Origin: Psychrobacter sp. DAB_AL43B
GTDB taxonomy: Bacteria > Pseudomonadota > Gammaproteobacteria > Pseudomonadales > Moraxellaceae
Direction: 5' to 3'
Assembly (NCBI RefSeq): GCF_900168255.1
Contig: NZ_LT799838.1
Location: forward strand, 2,232,001-2,296,000
Length of the DNA: 64,000 bases
Part shown: positions 9,587 to 18,698 of the stretch, one piece after another
Layout of the letters: each line of letters starts with the position of its first letter
Position numbering within the stretch: position 1 is the stretch's first letter
The notes under the pieces: model-generated
Databases searched by the model: none
What the model saw: the letters and a program-made list of their open reading frames with translations, nothing else
Told to the model about the DNA's origin: nothing
Translations under genes and position numbers: made by a program

Positions 9587-9636
9587 GAGCGCTAATATAA
9601 TCTCTATAACTTTTATCAGCAATCAAGATTTTGCTC

Positions 9637-9679
9637 ATTTATTATTTATTATTTATTATTTATTATTTATTATTTATTA
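9637..9679. repeat. 7-bp tandem repeat ATTATTT upstream of prmA
   Basis: Five exact copies of ATTATTT (9641-9675) with partial copies at both ends, ending 43 bases before the prmA ATG. A TATAAT at 9596-9601 lies just upstream, so the array probably sits in the prmA 5' leader. Confidence 0.9.
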
Positions 9680-9721
9680 AAAATACCAATCCCTCTTTTA
9701 TTTTGAACTAAGGTTACCGTT

Positions 9722-10648
9722 ATGGCATGGCAACAACTGCATTTACAGTGTGAAAAAGATAATGTCGATCTCGCCGAGGCGCTGTTATTAGAAGCAGGCG
9801 CTTTATCAATTGCACTCGATGACGCAGGGGATCAACCCTTATTCGAGCCGCTCCCTGGTGAGTCCCCACTATGGGATGAGGTCATTTTAACAGGGTTATT
9901 CGACGCCACAACGGATGCTGGCAATCGTCAGGCTATTGAGCAATTGAGCCACGAAATCGCCGCCCAAGTACATGCTAGCCGAACTTGGCTGAGTGCTGTG
10001 GATGATAAGGATTGGGAGCGTGAATGGATGTCCAATTATAAACCCATTGAATGTGCCAATGATTTATGGATTGTTCCTAATTGGCTGACGCCGCCAAATC
10101 CTGAAGCCACCAATATTATTATGGATCCAGGTCTGGCTTTCGGTACCGGCTACCATGCCACTACTCGATTATGTCTGGACTGGCTGACTGAAGAGAATCT
10201 CAAAGATAAAGTGGTTATAGATTATGGCTGTGGCTCAGGTATTCTGGGCATCGCAGCACTATTGTTAGGGGCTCGCCACGTCTATGCTGTCGATATTGAC
10301 CCACAAGCGGTGCTTGCTACCAATCAAAACGCAGCACGCAATCATGTCGATGACCGTTTGCAAGCCTTTTTGCCAGAGGACTTTACCACCTATTGGCAAC
10401 AAAATGACATACAACCAGTAGAGTTCTTGGTTGCCAATATTTTAGCCAAGCCGCTTATCGGTTTAGCCCCTTATTTTGTCACCTTAATGGCAGCAAAAAG
10501 CCGTATCGTGCTCGCAGGCTTGATTGAGTCACAAACCGAACAAGTGACTGAAGCGTATCAGCCTTATTTTGCGCTCGACCCTAAGCATGCTTTTACCGCG
10601 CAAGAAGATCAGCATTGGCAGCGTTTATCTGGTACATTTACAGGCTAG
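9722..10648 (+). CDS. prmA: Ribosomal protein L11 methyltransferase
   Basis: SAM-dependent enzyme that methylates lysines and the N-terminus of L11 in the cytoplasm. The N-terminal substrate-recognition domain (AEALLLEAGALSIALDDAGD) is followed by the KDWEREWMSNYKP linker. The Rossmann methyltransferase core has MDPGLAFGTGYHATTRLCL, VIDYGCGSGILGIAALLLGA and the catalytic-loop VANILAKPL. The 308-residue length is close to the family norm of about 293. AAGG stands about 8 bases before the ATG. It heads a plus-strand group that continues with the zinc-ribbon gene, fis and purH. Confidence 0.97.
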   Translation: MAWQQLHLQCEKDNVDLAEALLLEAGALSIALDDAGDQPLFEPLPGESPLWDEVILTGLFDATTDAGNRQAIEQLSHEIAAQVHASRTWLSAVDDKDWEREWMSNYKPIECANDLWIVPNWLTPPNPEATNIIMDPGLAFGTGYHATTRLCLDWLTEENLKDKVVIDYGCGSGILGIAALLLGARHVYAVDIDPQAVLATNQNAARNHVDDRLQAFLPEDFTTYWQQNDIQPVEFLVANILAKPLIGLAPYFVTLMAAKSRIVLAGLIESQTEQVTEAYQPYFALDPKHAFTAQEDQHWQRLSGTFTG

Positions 10649-10734
10649 CAACATTAAATTACATCTGTTACGATATAGAAGCAGTTAAATATTGTGTATT
10701 TGACGCTGCTCTATGGTTGCCTATGGATGATGTA

Positions 10735-10784
10735 TAGAATATTTAAATAATGACATTAGAATATTTAAATAATGACATTAGAAT
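10735..10784. repeat. 22-bp direct repeat, 2.3 copies
   Basis: A 22-base unit (10735-10756) is repeated exactly at 10757-10778, with six bases of a third copy. It lies between prmA and the zinc-ribbon gene, ending about 65 bases before the latter. Confidence 0.92.
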
Positions 10785-10848
10785 AATCGGCAGCGGTTGA
10801 TGAGTGGCTACTCGGTATTAATACTTATACCTTTTTGGATTTGACCCT

Positions 10849-12126
10849 ATGACCACGCCAATAAAAACTCAGTGCCCTCATTGCCATGCCAGTTTCAATA
10901 TAAAGAAAACCCAGTTGAACCAAAAAACCGCTACGGTCTGCTGTGAAAACTGTCAGCAAAGCTTTTTGGTGAATAACAATCTTATCGTGACTGCCGATAC
11001 GGACCTTAGTAATAAAGATATAGCCAGTATAAATACCGCTAGCAGCAGAATTCGTTCAGATACAGAAAGCCCTTCTTCAAACGCATCGACACTGCTTATT
11101 GACACTGACAATTCTGGTTTACCATCCTATCGTTCAAAAAAATCAGCAGTAGATGCCTTAATTCATGATGATATGATTCATGATGATATGGATATTGAGG
11201 CAGATGACGATGAAGAGTTAGAATACGACTCACTAGATAGTATGAATGCTTGGCTAACTCAAAATACCGATTCCAACCATGCCACTACCACAAACGACAC
11301 ATTGCAAAAAAACCCTTCTGCGAAATTAGATAAAAATCCATATTTATCCGCTCCTATATTAAACACAACACCCTCAGCGACTGCCTCGTTAAAAGACGCC
11401 CCATCATCAGCGCAAGTCGCTCTGAGCTCCGCAGCGTCTAATGACATTCATGCTAATATCAACGATAATGCCGATGAATCGTGGCTTGAAAAACTGCTCA
11501 AAGAGCAAAATAAAAACGAAGACGCGCTAAAAAATGAAACTGACTTATCACAGTTACTTTTGAGTATGGGCGTTTCTTTCAAAGAAGAAGACAGTAGCAA
11601 CGCCGCCCATGCTAAAAAAATGCAAACACAAGATAAGTTTTCGCCAACGCCAGCGCGACGTTCTATTGCCTCATTATTATGGCTATTCGGCTGTCTAGTA
11701 TTAACTCTGCTACTTTTTGCTCAGTATATTATTTTCAACTTAGATAACTTGGTTAAAAATCCTGCTTATGCTGAACGCCTACAGGCAATATGCTCGATCG
11801 CGGCTTGTAGCCTACCTAGTGCTGATTTAACGGCATTAACGGTGAGCGATGTTAAGCACCAACCCAGCCAGATTAAGGCCGCAAATACATTTAGCGATGT
11901 CAGCGTCACTTTGAATAACCAAAGCCCACAAGCGCAGCTATACCCTCATATTAAAGTTAGTGTTTATAGTACAAATGCACTTATTGGCGAATTTATTGCA
12001 GCGCCAAATGAGTATTTATTGAGTACGCAAAGTCAATTAGGGGCTGAAAGTCGTAGGCAACTACTCTTTACAATACCTGCAGCCAATGCTCAAATTAATA
12101 AAGTCGACATCAGCCCTATTTATTAA
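10849..12126 (+). CDS. Zinc-ribbon membrane protein with DUF3426 domain
   Basis: 425 residues. The N-terminal MJ0042-type zinc ribbon uses CPHC (9-12) and CENC (32-35). A long Ser/Asn/Asp-rich, probably disordered region follows (about 45-265), including acidic DDMIHDDMDIEADDDEELEY. A single membrane helix lies at about 270-295 and a periplasmic DUF3426-type beta domain closes the protein. The family is conserved next to prmA and fis in Pseudomonas and Acinetobacter; its function is unknown. The linker is longer and more repetitive than I would expect for the family. The dusB gene that often stands between this gene and fis is absent. Confidence 0.8.
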   Translation: MTTPIKTQCPHCHASFNIKKTQLNQKTATVCCENCQQSFLVNNNLIVTADTDLSNKDIASINTASSRIRSDTESPSSNASTLLIDTDNSGLPSYRSKKSAVDALIHDDMIHDDMDIEADDDEELEYDSLDSMNAWLTQNTDSNHATTTNDTLQKNPSAKLDKNPYLSAPILNTTPSATASLKDAPSSAQVALSSAASNDIHANINDNADESWLEKLLKEQNKNEDALKNETDLSQLLLSMGVSFKEEDSSNAAHAKKMQTQDKFSPTPARRSIASLLWLFGCLVLTLLLFAQYIIFNLDNLVKNPAYAERLQAICSIAACSLPSADLTALTVSDVKHQPSQIKAANTFSDVSVTLNNQSPQAQLYPHIKVSVYSTNALIGEFIAAPNEYLLSTQSQLGAESRRQLLFTIPAANAQINKVDISPIY

Positions 12127-12221
12127 AACGGCTGAATGCCGATAATATTTATGGTAATTGCTTTAAATCAATAACAATCAACAGCATCGTTGCTACGATC
12201 GCTATGATGGCGCCCAATCTG

Positions 12222-12252
12222 TTGATATTATGCGCTATGACTTTGATATAAT
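12222..12252 (+). promoter_or_regulatory. Possible fis promoter
   Basis: TTGATA (12222-12227) and a perfect TATAAT (12247-12252), 51 bases before the fis ATG. The 19-base spacer is longer than ideal. Confidence 0.35.
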
Positions 12253-12303
12253 AGCACTCGAACGCCTCATGGTTTTACTCTTTAATCTCAAGGACATTAT
12301 CTT

Positions 12304-12663
12304 ATGGCACCCCATGTACAGTATAATGCCAGTCATTCTCACAAAAGCGCTGAGAATCCTACTGATTATTATAAAGAGGACTACCATCGCTCAAATCACG
12401 ATGTAAAGCCTTCTTTAGAGAGCACAAGTCACACACATGAACCTTTACGAGTGCATGTTGAGCGCGTTGTGCGACAATACTTTGCGATGTTAGGTGATGA
12501 GATACCAACCGATTTATATGAGCTTATTTTAAAAGAAATAGAACAGCCGCTGTTATCTGTTGTGCTTGAAAAGAGCCGAGGCAATCAAACCAAGTGTGCG
12601 CAAATTTTGGGTCTCAATCGCGGTACACTACGCAAGAAGCTCAAAACTTATGGTTTAATGTAG
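12304..12663 (+). CDS. fis: Fis-family nucleoid/transcription factor
   Basis: Small DNA-bending regulator. The C-terminal 80 residues carry the Fis dimer core and the helix-turn-helix ending in NQTKCAQILGLNRGTLRKKL, nearly identical to the family. At 119 residues it is longer than the 98 of E. coli Fis, with about 35 extra polar, His-rich N-terminal residues. AAGGACA before the ATG at 12304 supports the long form. In E. coli fis is co-transcribed with dusB; here it has its own probable promoter. Confidence 0.92.
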   Translation: MAPHVQYNASHSHKSAENPTDYYKEDYHRSNHDVKPSLESTSHTHEPLRVHVERVVRQYFAMLGDEIPTDLYELILKEIEQPLLSVVLEKSRGNQTKCAQILGLNRGTLRKKLKTYGLM

Positions 12664-12808
12664 TACCAACTCTTACTTTTAATTGGTACTGCCAACCATC
12701 TGCATGACACGCTCATCTACCCTAACTGATATTCATTATGTATGGCAGTTTATAGTTTATGATCTTATCAATCGCGATATGCTCTGCACTGATTGTCATT
12801 ATTACCTT

Positions 12809-12835
12809 GCCAGACGTTTACGTCAGGCTTTTTTT
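12809..12835 (+). promoter_or_regulatory. Terminator-like hairpin directly before purH
   Basis: GCCAGACG-TTTA-CGTCAGGC (12809-12828), an 8-bp stem with one A-A mismatch, followed by seven T residues. It ends 14 bases before the purH ATG. It could be the fis terminator or an attenuator in a purH leader. It also makes any purH start upstream of 12850 unlikely. Confidence 0.6.
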
Positions 12836-12849
12836 ATGGAACTTTTCTT

Positions 12850-14430
12850 ATGAGTAAAACCCCACTTGCACTACTGTCGGTCTCCGATAAATCTAATATC
12901 GTTGAGTTCGCTCAAGGTCTGATTAAAGCAGGTTTTGGTTTATTGTCGACTGGCGGTACTTATCGTTTGCTCACAGAGCATAATGTCGCCGTCACCGAAG
13001 TATCAGATTACACGGGTTTTCCTGAGATGATGGATGGTCGAGTCAAAACGCTACATCCTAAGATTCATGGTGGCATTCTAGGACGCCGTGGCAAAGATGA
13101 TGCCGTGATGAGTGAGCACGCGATTGAACGCATTGATTTAGTCGTCGTAAACCTCTATCCGTTTGCAGAAACCATTGCTCGTGCTGATGTGACCATGAAT
13201 GATGCCATCGAAAATATCGATATTGGCGGTCCTACTATGGTACGTTCGGCAGCAAAAAACCATGCGCATGTTGGTATTGTGACTGATCCAGCAGATTATA
13301 CGCGCGTACTTGATGCCTTAGGTAATGGCACTGAACTCACCACTGCCTTACGCTATGATTTAGCCGTTAAAGCTTTTGAGCATACTGCCCAATACGACGG
13401 TATGATTGCAAACTTCTTAGGCAGCCGTGTCAATGAAAGCCAGCAGCCTGAGAATTTTTCACGTACTTTCAACGTCCAGCTTGAAAAAGTGCAAGACCTG
13501 CGCTACGGTGAAAACCCACATCAAAATGCGGCTTTTTATGTCGAAAATCAGTCTTCAAAAAGCAAGCAAGCCTCGATTGCAACCGCTCAGCAACTACAAG
13601 GCAAAGCATTGTCTTATAACAATATCGCTGATACCGATGCGGCGCTTGAGTGCGCAAAAGCATTTAGCGCACCTGTTTGCGTCATTGTTAAGCATGCCAA
13701 TCCTTGCGGCGTCGCGGTAGACAACGACCAAGTAGCCGCTTATCGCACTGCTTTTAGTACCGACCCTGAATCTTCTTTTGGCGGCATTATTGCCTTCAAT
13801 CGTCCACTAACCGTGGCAGCAGCGAAAGCCATTATTGACAATCAATTTGTCGAAGTCATCATCGCGCCTAGTATTGAAGATGGCGTACTTGAAGCGACTG
13901 CGACGAAGAAAAACGTACGTGTCCTAGTATGCGGCGATTTACCGTCACCTGAGCAGCGTGAAAGCCAGCTCGACTATAAACGTGTGAATGGTGGTCTACT
14001 GGTCCAAGAGCAAGATTTGGGCTTAATTACTGCTAATGATTTAAAGATTGTCACTGACGTGCAGCCGACTGAAACACAGATTGCCGATCTACTATTTAGC
14101 TGGAACGTCGCTAAGTATGTAAAATCTAACGCTATCGTATATGCAAAAGGTCAGCGCACCATTGGTGTAGGCGCAGGTCAAATGAGTCGCGTCAACTCAG
14201 CACGTATCGCAGCGATTAAAGCCGAGCACGCTGGACTGGCGACAGAAGGTGCGGTTATGGCATCTGATGCCTTCTTCCCTTTCCGTGATGGTATTGATAA
14301 TGCAGCCGAAGTAGGGATTGCTGCTATCATCCAGCCGGGTGGCTCTATGCGTGATGACGAAACCATTGCCGCGGCAAATGAACATGGCATTGCGATGGTA
14401 TTCACCGGTATGCGTCATTTCCGCCATTAA
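12850..14430 (+). CDS. purH: Bifunctional AICAR transformylase / IMP cyclohydrolase
   Basis: Performs the last two steps of IMP synthesis: formyl transfer from 10-formyl-THF to AICAR, then ring closure. The N-terminal MGS-like cyclohydrolase domain starts at [10 protein letters not shown] and includes [16 protein letters not shown]. The transformylase domain has [21 protein letters not shown] and the closing [11 protein letters not shown] with [10 protein letters not shown]. The frame is open from 12793, but I choose ATG 12850 because it matches the family N-terminus (526 residues), has TGGAA upstream, and the longer form would cross the hairpin at 12809-12835. Confidence 0.97.
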   Translation: MSKTPLALLSVSDKSNIVEFAQGLIKAGFGLLSTGGTYRLLTEHNVAVTEVSDYTGFPEMMDGRVKTLHPKIHGGILGRRGKDDAVMSEHAIERIDLVVVNLYPFAETIARADVTMNDAIENIDIGGPTMVRSAAKNHAHVGIVTDPADYTRVLDALGNGTELTTALRYDLAVKAFEHTAQYDGMIANFLGSRVNESQQPENFSRTFNVQLEKVQDLRYGENPHQNAAFYVENQSSKSKQASIATAQQLQGKALSYNNIADTDAALECAKAFSAPVCVIVKHANPCGVAVDNDQVAAYRTAFSTDPESSFGGIIAFNRPLTVAAAKAIIDNQFVEVIIAPSIEDGVLEATATKKNVRVLVCGDLPSPEQRESQLDYKRVNGGLLVQEQDLGLITANDLKIVTDVQPTETQIADLLFSWNVAKYVKSNAIVYAKGQRTIGVGAGQMSRVNSARIAAIKAEHAGLATEGAVMASDAFFPFRDGIDNAAEVGIAAIIQPGGSMRDDETIAAANEHGIAMVFTGMRHFRH

Positions 14431-14477
14431 ACTGCTCTCAAGGTACGATATTAATCAAAGACGCTTATGTTAGATTA

Positions 14478-14525
14478 AAAGCCTTTAAAACTAAAAGTCT
14501 TTAAAACTAACAGCCTTTAAAATTA
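14478..14525. repeat. 16-bp imperfect tandem repeat, three copies
   Basis: Units at 14478, 14494 and 14510 resemble AAAGCCTTTAAAACTA with one to three differences. They lie between the end of purH and its terminator. Confidence 0.85.
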
Positions 14526-14540
14526 AAAATCGCCTTCATT

Positions 14541-14586
14541 AAAAAAGCCACTGTATCGCTATTTAAATAGCGACAGTGGCTTTTTT
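14541..14586. terminator. Bidirectional terminator between purH and ppiD
   Basis: A long stem: GCCACTG (14547-14553) pairs with CAGTGGC, and an inner TCGCTATTT / AAATAGCGA segment extends it. A and T runs flank both sides. It suits both convergent genes. Confidence 0.9.
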
Positions 14587-14646
14587 ATGCTTAAGAGTTG
14601 ATTGAACTATTAGAACAAATGAGTAATCAAGCGCCTCATATGTATT

Positions 14647-16521
14647 TTAGCGTCCTTGAGCATTCGCCATATTGGCTTCATTGATCTCAACTTTATACAC
14701 CAAACGTAGATAATCTAAATAGTCTTGTAGCTGATCCTGACCTAAATTATCACGAATAATGGCTGCTGTTTGCGCTCTTTGTACATCAGATAGCGGTGAC
14801 TGTTGCTCTGTTTTTATACGGTCACCAACCAATAATGTTGCACCCATTTCCGTCTCGCTAGCAATTGCCACGACACCATTATCTGCTGCTTGCTGACTAA
14901 ACGCTAAGCCACGCTCTTTTTCTGTTAATTGCGTGGTTTGACGGTTGACACTGCCTAACGCTTGAAAGTTAACAGGCTGTTTAGTGATATCGGCAGTGGT
15001 TTTAATACCAGCTGCTAATTTTTTAGCGTCTTTTAGCGCAAGTGCGGTGGCTTTTTGCTGACGTAATATTTGGGTGATTCTTGGCGTAGCCGCTGATAAA
15101 GACAATGTTTTAGTAGGACGATAATTACTTGGTTGTATCCATACCGTACCATTACCAACCTCAATACCTGCTGTGACGGCTTGGTCTTGAATGGTAAACT
15201 CGTCAAACGCTTGCTTTATCACTGCTGGTTGCGATAGGACTGATTTATTGTTTTCTTTACGGTAATCTTTGAGACGTTTTAATGGCACATTTTCTTGCTG
15301 AGCGATATCTTCAATACTGAAACCATCTGCCGCTAAATCATTAATAGCAGTCACTTTATCAGCATAAATCTCCTGACGTTTGTATTCTTTTGCTTTCGCC
15401 GTCAACTCTTCACGCATACTTTCTAAACTTGGTATTTTGCTACCACTATCTTCAGTTACCGTAAATATCTGATAGCCAAAGCTGGTCTTAACAGGTGCGC
15501 TGACATCACCTACGCTTAAGCCTTCTAGCGCTTTTTCAACCGCTGCCGCATCATTGCCAAATACTGATGGGTTAAAGAGCCCTATATCACCGCCAGTCTC
15601 TCCTGATGGGTCATCTGATTCTGTTTTAGCAAGCTTGGTAAAAGACTCTCCTTTAGCAAGACGGGCTTTAACTTTATCTGCTCGAGCCTTGGCATCATTA
15701 CCTGTCAATAAAATCTGGCTAATTTTACGCTCATCGACGACAGCAAGACTCTGTTTATAAGCGGCATATTGCTGCTGCAAATCTTCTGTCGTGACCTCAT
15801 TAACTTGGATAGTTTGAGGGCTAAGCTGTAGATAAGCCAAATCTACCACTGCCGCACTTTTTAGCGTGTCTTTATTGGCATCGTAATAGGCTTGTATGTC
15901 ATTTTTGCTTAATTTAACTTGACCGACATAATCTTGCCAGTTAAAACGATGTAGCCAAATATTGCGCGACTCTAGCTGTAAGTCAATCAGTTGACTGACC
16001 GCTTGCATAGGGTATGCCGCTGTCCCAACAATGCTGGCGTTGAGCTGATCAAGGCTTAGCTGATTACGAAACTCTGTAAACAGCTGATCTTTGGTCATAT
16101 TACGCTGACGCAAAAAGCTTGCAAACTGATCGTTTGAAAACTCACCGTTTTCATCTTTAAAGATTTCTTCTTGGCGCAAGAGACGATTAATAGTGTCGTC
16201 AGAAACGGTCATGCCAAGTTTACCAGCCTGCTGCTCTAACAAGGTGCGATCTATAAGACCTTTTAACACTTGTTCGTGTAGCACATCTTCATTTAATAGG
16301 CTGGCATCATCAACTTGCTCTAAAAGCTCGGTACGACGGTTATTTACAGCAGTCTGGTACTCTGATAGTCCCACACTAGCATCACCTACCTGAGCGATTT
16401 GGTTGGGATCAACCCCACCTCCAAAGTAGCTTTCGACACCCAATAGAGCGAGCGGCGATAGGCATAAAATCAATAAAATGCGACCTGGCCAGCTTTTTAA
16501 GAAATCGCGCAATTTATCCAT
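14647..16521 (-). CDS. ppiD: Periplasmic folding chaperone PpiD (SurA-type)
   Basis: Inner-membrane-anchored chaperone facing the periplasm, working near the Sec translocon. A short N-terminus and one membrane helix (about 14-30, RILLILCLSPLALLGV) are followed by a SurA-like N-domain (DRTLLEQQAGKLGMTVSD) and a parvulin rotamase domain at about 260-370 (LAKGESFTKLAKTESDDPSG, then GGDIGLF and SFGYQIF). A long C-terminal domain closes it. The 624-residue length equals E. coli PpiD. The hupB-ppiD order is the same as in enterics; an intervening hupB terminator implies separate or only partly linked transcription. Confidence 0.94.
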   Translation of the reverse strand: MDKLRDFLKSWPGRILLILCLSPLALLGVESYFGGGVDPNQIAQVGDASVGLSEYQTAVNNRRTELLEQVDDASLLNEDVLHEQVLKGLIDRTLLEQQAGKLGMTVSDDTINRLLRQEEIFKDENGEFSNDQFASFLRQRNMTKDQLFTEFRNQLSLDQLNASIVGTAAYPMQAVSQLIDLQLESRNIWLHRFNWQDYVGQVKLSKNDIQAYYDANKDTLKSAAVVDLAYLQLSPQTIQVNEVTTEDLQQQYAAYKQSLAVVDERKISQILLTGNDAKARADKVKARLAKGESFTKLAKTESDDPSGETGGDIGLFNPSVFGNDAAAVEKALEGLSVGDVSAPVKTSFGYQIFTVTEDSGSKIPSLESMREELTAKAKEYKRQEIYADKVTAINDLAADGFSIEDIAQQENVPLKRLKDYRKENNKSVLSQPAVIKQAFDEFTIQDQAVTAGIEVGNGTVWIQPSNYRPTKTLSLSAATPRITQILRQQKATALALKDAKKLAAGIKTTADITKQPVNFQALGSVNRQTTQLTEKERGLAFSQQAADNGVVAIASETEMGATLLVGDRIKTEQQSPLSDVQRAQTAAIIRDNLGQDQLQDYLDYLRLVYKVEINEANMANAQGR

Positions 16522-16926
16522 AGTTATCTCTGCTTTATTAACCTATATTGATGAAAGACCATTGTAATACTATTAATAATATCAACGCTCTACAAGCTGG
16601 CAATGGTAAGAAAATGGTAAAAATAAGAAAGGGTGCATTTTATTATTGTCGCTCAAGATGAATAACATCGCCTTTATTTGATCAACATCTCTAGCGCGCG
16701 CCCTATGATACGTGATTTTTAATGCAGACTCAAAATATTCACACGATATAATACAAACTATAGCACTAAAAAAAGCACCTAATATCTAGGTGCTTTTTTG
16801 CTGCTTCATTTATAGCTTAGCTTATAAGTTAAACCATAAGTGAATTTCTATTGTGTCACTGCTAACAAACGCTGTTTTTATTCGTGTATCACGTCGTCAA
16901 CTGCGCATGTTTATCAATAGAATGGC
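16522..16926. other. Intergenic region ppiD / hupB
   Basis: 405 bases. Apart from the hupB terminator at 16768-16799 and AT-rich DNA that must contain the ppiD promoter on the minus strand, I see no gene or structured RNA. Confidence 0.4.
16768..16799 (-). terminator. hupB terminator
   Basis: A hairpin with a 7-bp core GCACCTA / TAGGTGC extended by A-T pairs, 5-base loop, and a terminal U run when read on the minus strand. It is about 128 bases past the hupB stop, so the 3' untranslated region is long. Confidence 0.8.
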
Positions 16927-17199
16927 TTAGTTCAAGCGCTCTTTTAAGTTTTTACCAGCTTTAAAGCTTGGTACTTTGCTAGCTGGAATGCTCAGCTCTT
17001 CACCAGTCTTAGGGTTACGGCCAGTGCGAGCCTTACGGTCTTTTACACTGAAAGTACCAAAACCAACAAGTGAGATGCTATCGCCAGCTTCTAGAGCTTC
17101 GCCCACGCTTTCCATAACAGCATTCAAAGCATCACCAGCTTGAGTTTTATTTAGACCACTTTTTTCAGCGATGCTATCAATTAATTCTGACTTATTCAT
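16927..17199 (-). CDS. hupB: DNA-binding protein HU
   Basis: Nucleoid-structuring histone-like protein of 90 residues. [20 protein letters not shown], then [20 protein letters not shown] and the C-terminal [13 protein letters not shown] are the HU signature, with the DNA-inserting loop Pro in GRNPKTGE. The frame stays open 25 codons further upstream, but ATG 17199 has AAGGAAA at good spacing and gives the family length. I use HupB because of its position beside ppiD. Confidence 0.96.
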   Translation of the reverse strand: MNKSELIDSIAEKSGLNKTQAGDALNAVMESVGEALEAGDSISLVGFGTFSVKDRKARTGRNPKTGEELSIPASKVPSFKAGKNLKERLN

Positions 17200-17719
17200 A
17201 AAATTTCCTTCAAGTTTTAGGGGGTAAAAAACGCTCACGCCAAGTATTGTATCGCTCTCAGAGTACTTAAGCAATAAAAACCACCTGACTCACGCATAAA
17301 CAGGTTTCGCTTTGTTAACGTCTTTATATCAAGGCTGCATAAGGAGCGCAAGCGATTTTACATATATTTGTGCACCTTACTACGTATTTAACACCCAATG
17401 TTACTTAAACATTCTGCAATTTCGTGACAAGATCGCTATTTTATATTCTGGTGTATAAAACCCTAATGTAGTGATTTTCATCTATTTTATCTTTGAATAC
17501 AAATTAGCAAGTATGGCTCAAGTGTGGCTATCGCCTAATCCTAATGCTTTAATTAGAGGAATAATGGTCAGGTAATAATGTAGCCACTGACAGAAACTAG
17601 CGTTACTTTTTATTATAAAGACGGTACTATAAGCGAAATCTTATTGTACATTTTGGGTCGTTTTTGATCCTTGCTTGTCCTTTTATCTTTAACTTGAACA
17701 ATAACAACGGATTATTTAC
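17200..17719. other. Divergent intergenic region hupB / SCP2-like gene
   Basis: 520 bases between divergent genes with no credible small gene or RNA. On the minus strand, TTGCGC (17346-17351), a 17-base spacer and TATAAA (17323-17328) form a candidate hupB promoter about 117 bases ahead of its ATG. I cannot assign a promoter for the plus-strand gene. Confidence 0.35.
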
Positions 17720-18367
17720 ATGAAGCGTTCTACGTTGTCTCACTCTTTTCTTAATGTCATTTTGGTGTTTATCGAATCGGCGCTGACCCTGCTGTTACGT
17801 TTAGATCCAGAACTCCGTAAAGCCGCTTATCCGCTTGCCAAGCAAGGTACTGTCGTCGCCCTTAGATTATATCTACCACATGTGGAGGTATTCGCCACCT
17901 TTAGCACCAAAGGCGTGTTATTGGATGACAGACTCCCTATCGGGCGTAGCGAGCCTGACGTTGTCATCAACGCTTATAGCATTCAAGTGATTAATGCCAT
18001 CACTACTCACGATAGCGAAACGACAGAAAAGCTGCAAATGCGCGGTGAATCTGTGCAAGTACAGCTGGTAAAGCAGTTTATCATGCAACTTGGCCTAGGT
18101 AGCTTGATTCAAGGTTTGATTAGAAAGATTAAAGGCGGCAAAAGCAAGCCCAAGCCTACTGACGCTGAAAAGGCGGATAAAAAAGAGAGCTATAAGCTAC
18201 GGATTAAAGAACAGCAGACCCAAATCACTACCTTAACCATTAAAAACCGTGAGCTTGAAACGACTGTCAAAGAATTACAAAGTAAGCAAAAGACCTTTAT
18301 TATTACAACGATAGTCGCTACTGTCATCGCTATTGCAGCTATCATCGCATTGTTTGTGATGAACTAA
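17720..18367 (+). CDS. SCP2/UbiJ-like protein with coiled coil and C-terminal membrane tail
   Basis: 215 residues, not firmly recognised. Residues about 17-125 resemble the SCP2-like fold of UbiJ: an ALTLLLRLDPELRKAAYPLA helix, a strand-rich middle, PDVVINAYSIQVI and RGESVQVQLVKQF. UbiJ helps ubiquinone synthesis as a lipid-binding accessory protein. A Lys-rich linker (about 130-150), a heptad-like segment (about 155-190, QQTQITTLTIKNRELETTVK) and a C-terminal membrane helix (about 192-214) follow; that tail is not typical of UbiJ. No ubi gene is adjacent. It may bind lipid at the inner membrane. A terminator follows. Confidence 0.5.
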   Translation: MKRSTLSHSFLNVILVFIESALTLLLRLDPELRKAAYPLAKQGTVVALRLYLPHVEVFATFSTKGVLLDDRLPIGRSEPDVVINAYSIQVINAITTHDSETTEKLQMRGESVQVQLVKQFIMQLGLGSLIQGLIRKIKGGKSKPKPTDAEKADKKESYKLRIKEQQTQITTLTIKNRELETTVKELQSKQKTFIITTIVATVIAIAAIIALFVMN

Positions 18368-18422
18368 CGCTTATTAAGCAATGTTATATATAAACCTTTG
18401 AGAGTAAGTAATGGGCTTTGAT

Positions 18423-18461
18423 AGCGTTTAATATGATTCAGAAATATTAAGCGCTTTTTTT
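18423..18461 (+). terminator. Terminator after the SCP2-like gene
   Basis: AGCGTTTAATAT (18423-18434) pairs with ATATTAAGCGCT (18444-18455), one G-T pair, 9-base loop, then seven T residues. Confidence 0.78.
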
Positions 18462-18664
18462 CGCTTACTTGTTTTGTCATTGTTTTTTTCGTACTACTAA
18501 GCTTTAAAATATAAGCAGTAAATCAGCCAATGACTATAAGTATCTCATACGCCTTTGAAAATCACATTTTCTGATATCTCTCCTCCTTCTTTTACCGGTC
18601 GTTTTCTTACCATTGTTTTTATCAATCATCGTAATAAGTATGACTAACCATTCAACCACACTTT

Positions 18665-18698
18665 AATCTTGACTAAATTACTCGGGATTGAGTATAAT
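18665..18698 (+). promoter_or_regulatory. isc promoter with type 1 IscR-like operator
   Basis: TTGACT (18669-18674), 18-base spacer and a perfect TATAAT (18693-18698) form a good sigma-70 promoter. The 25 bases at 18665-18689 fit the type 1 IscR box consensus at most positions, including GACT, the A/T centre and A-N-T-C. The operator covers the -35 and the spacer, as expected if [2Fe-2S]-IscR represses its own operon. The two-part match was found by eye. Confidence 0.65.
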
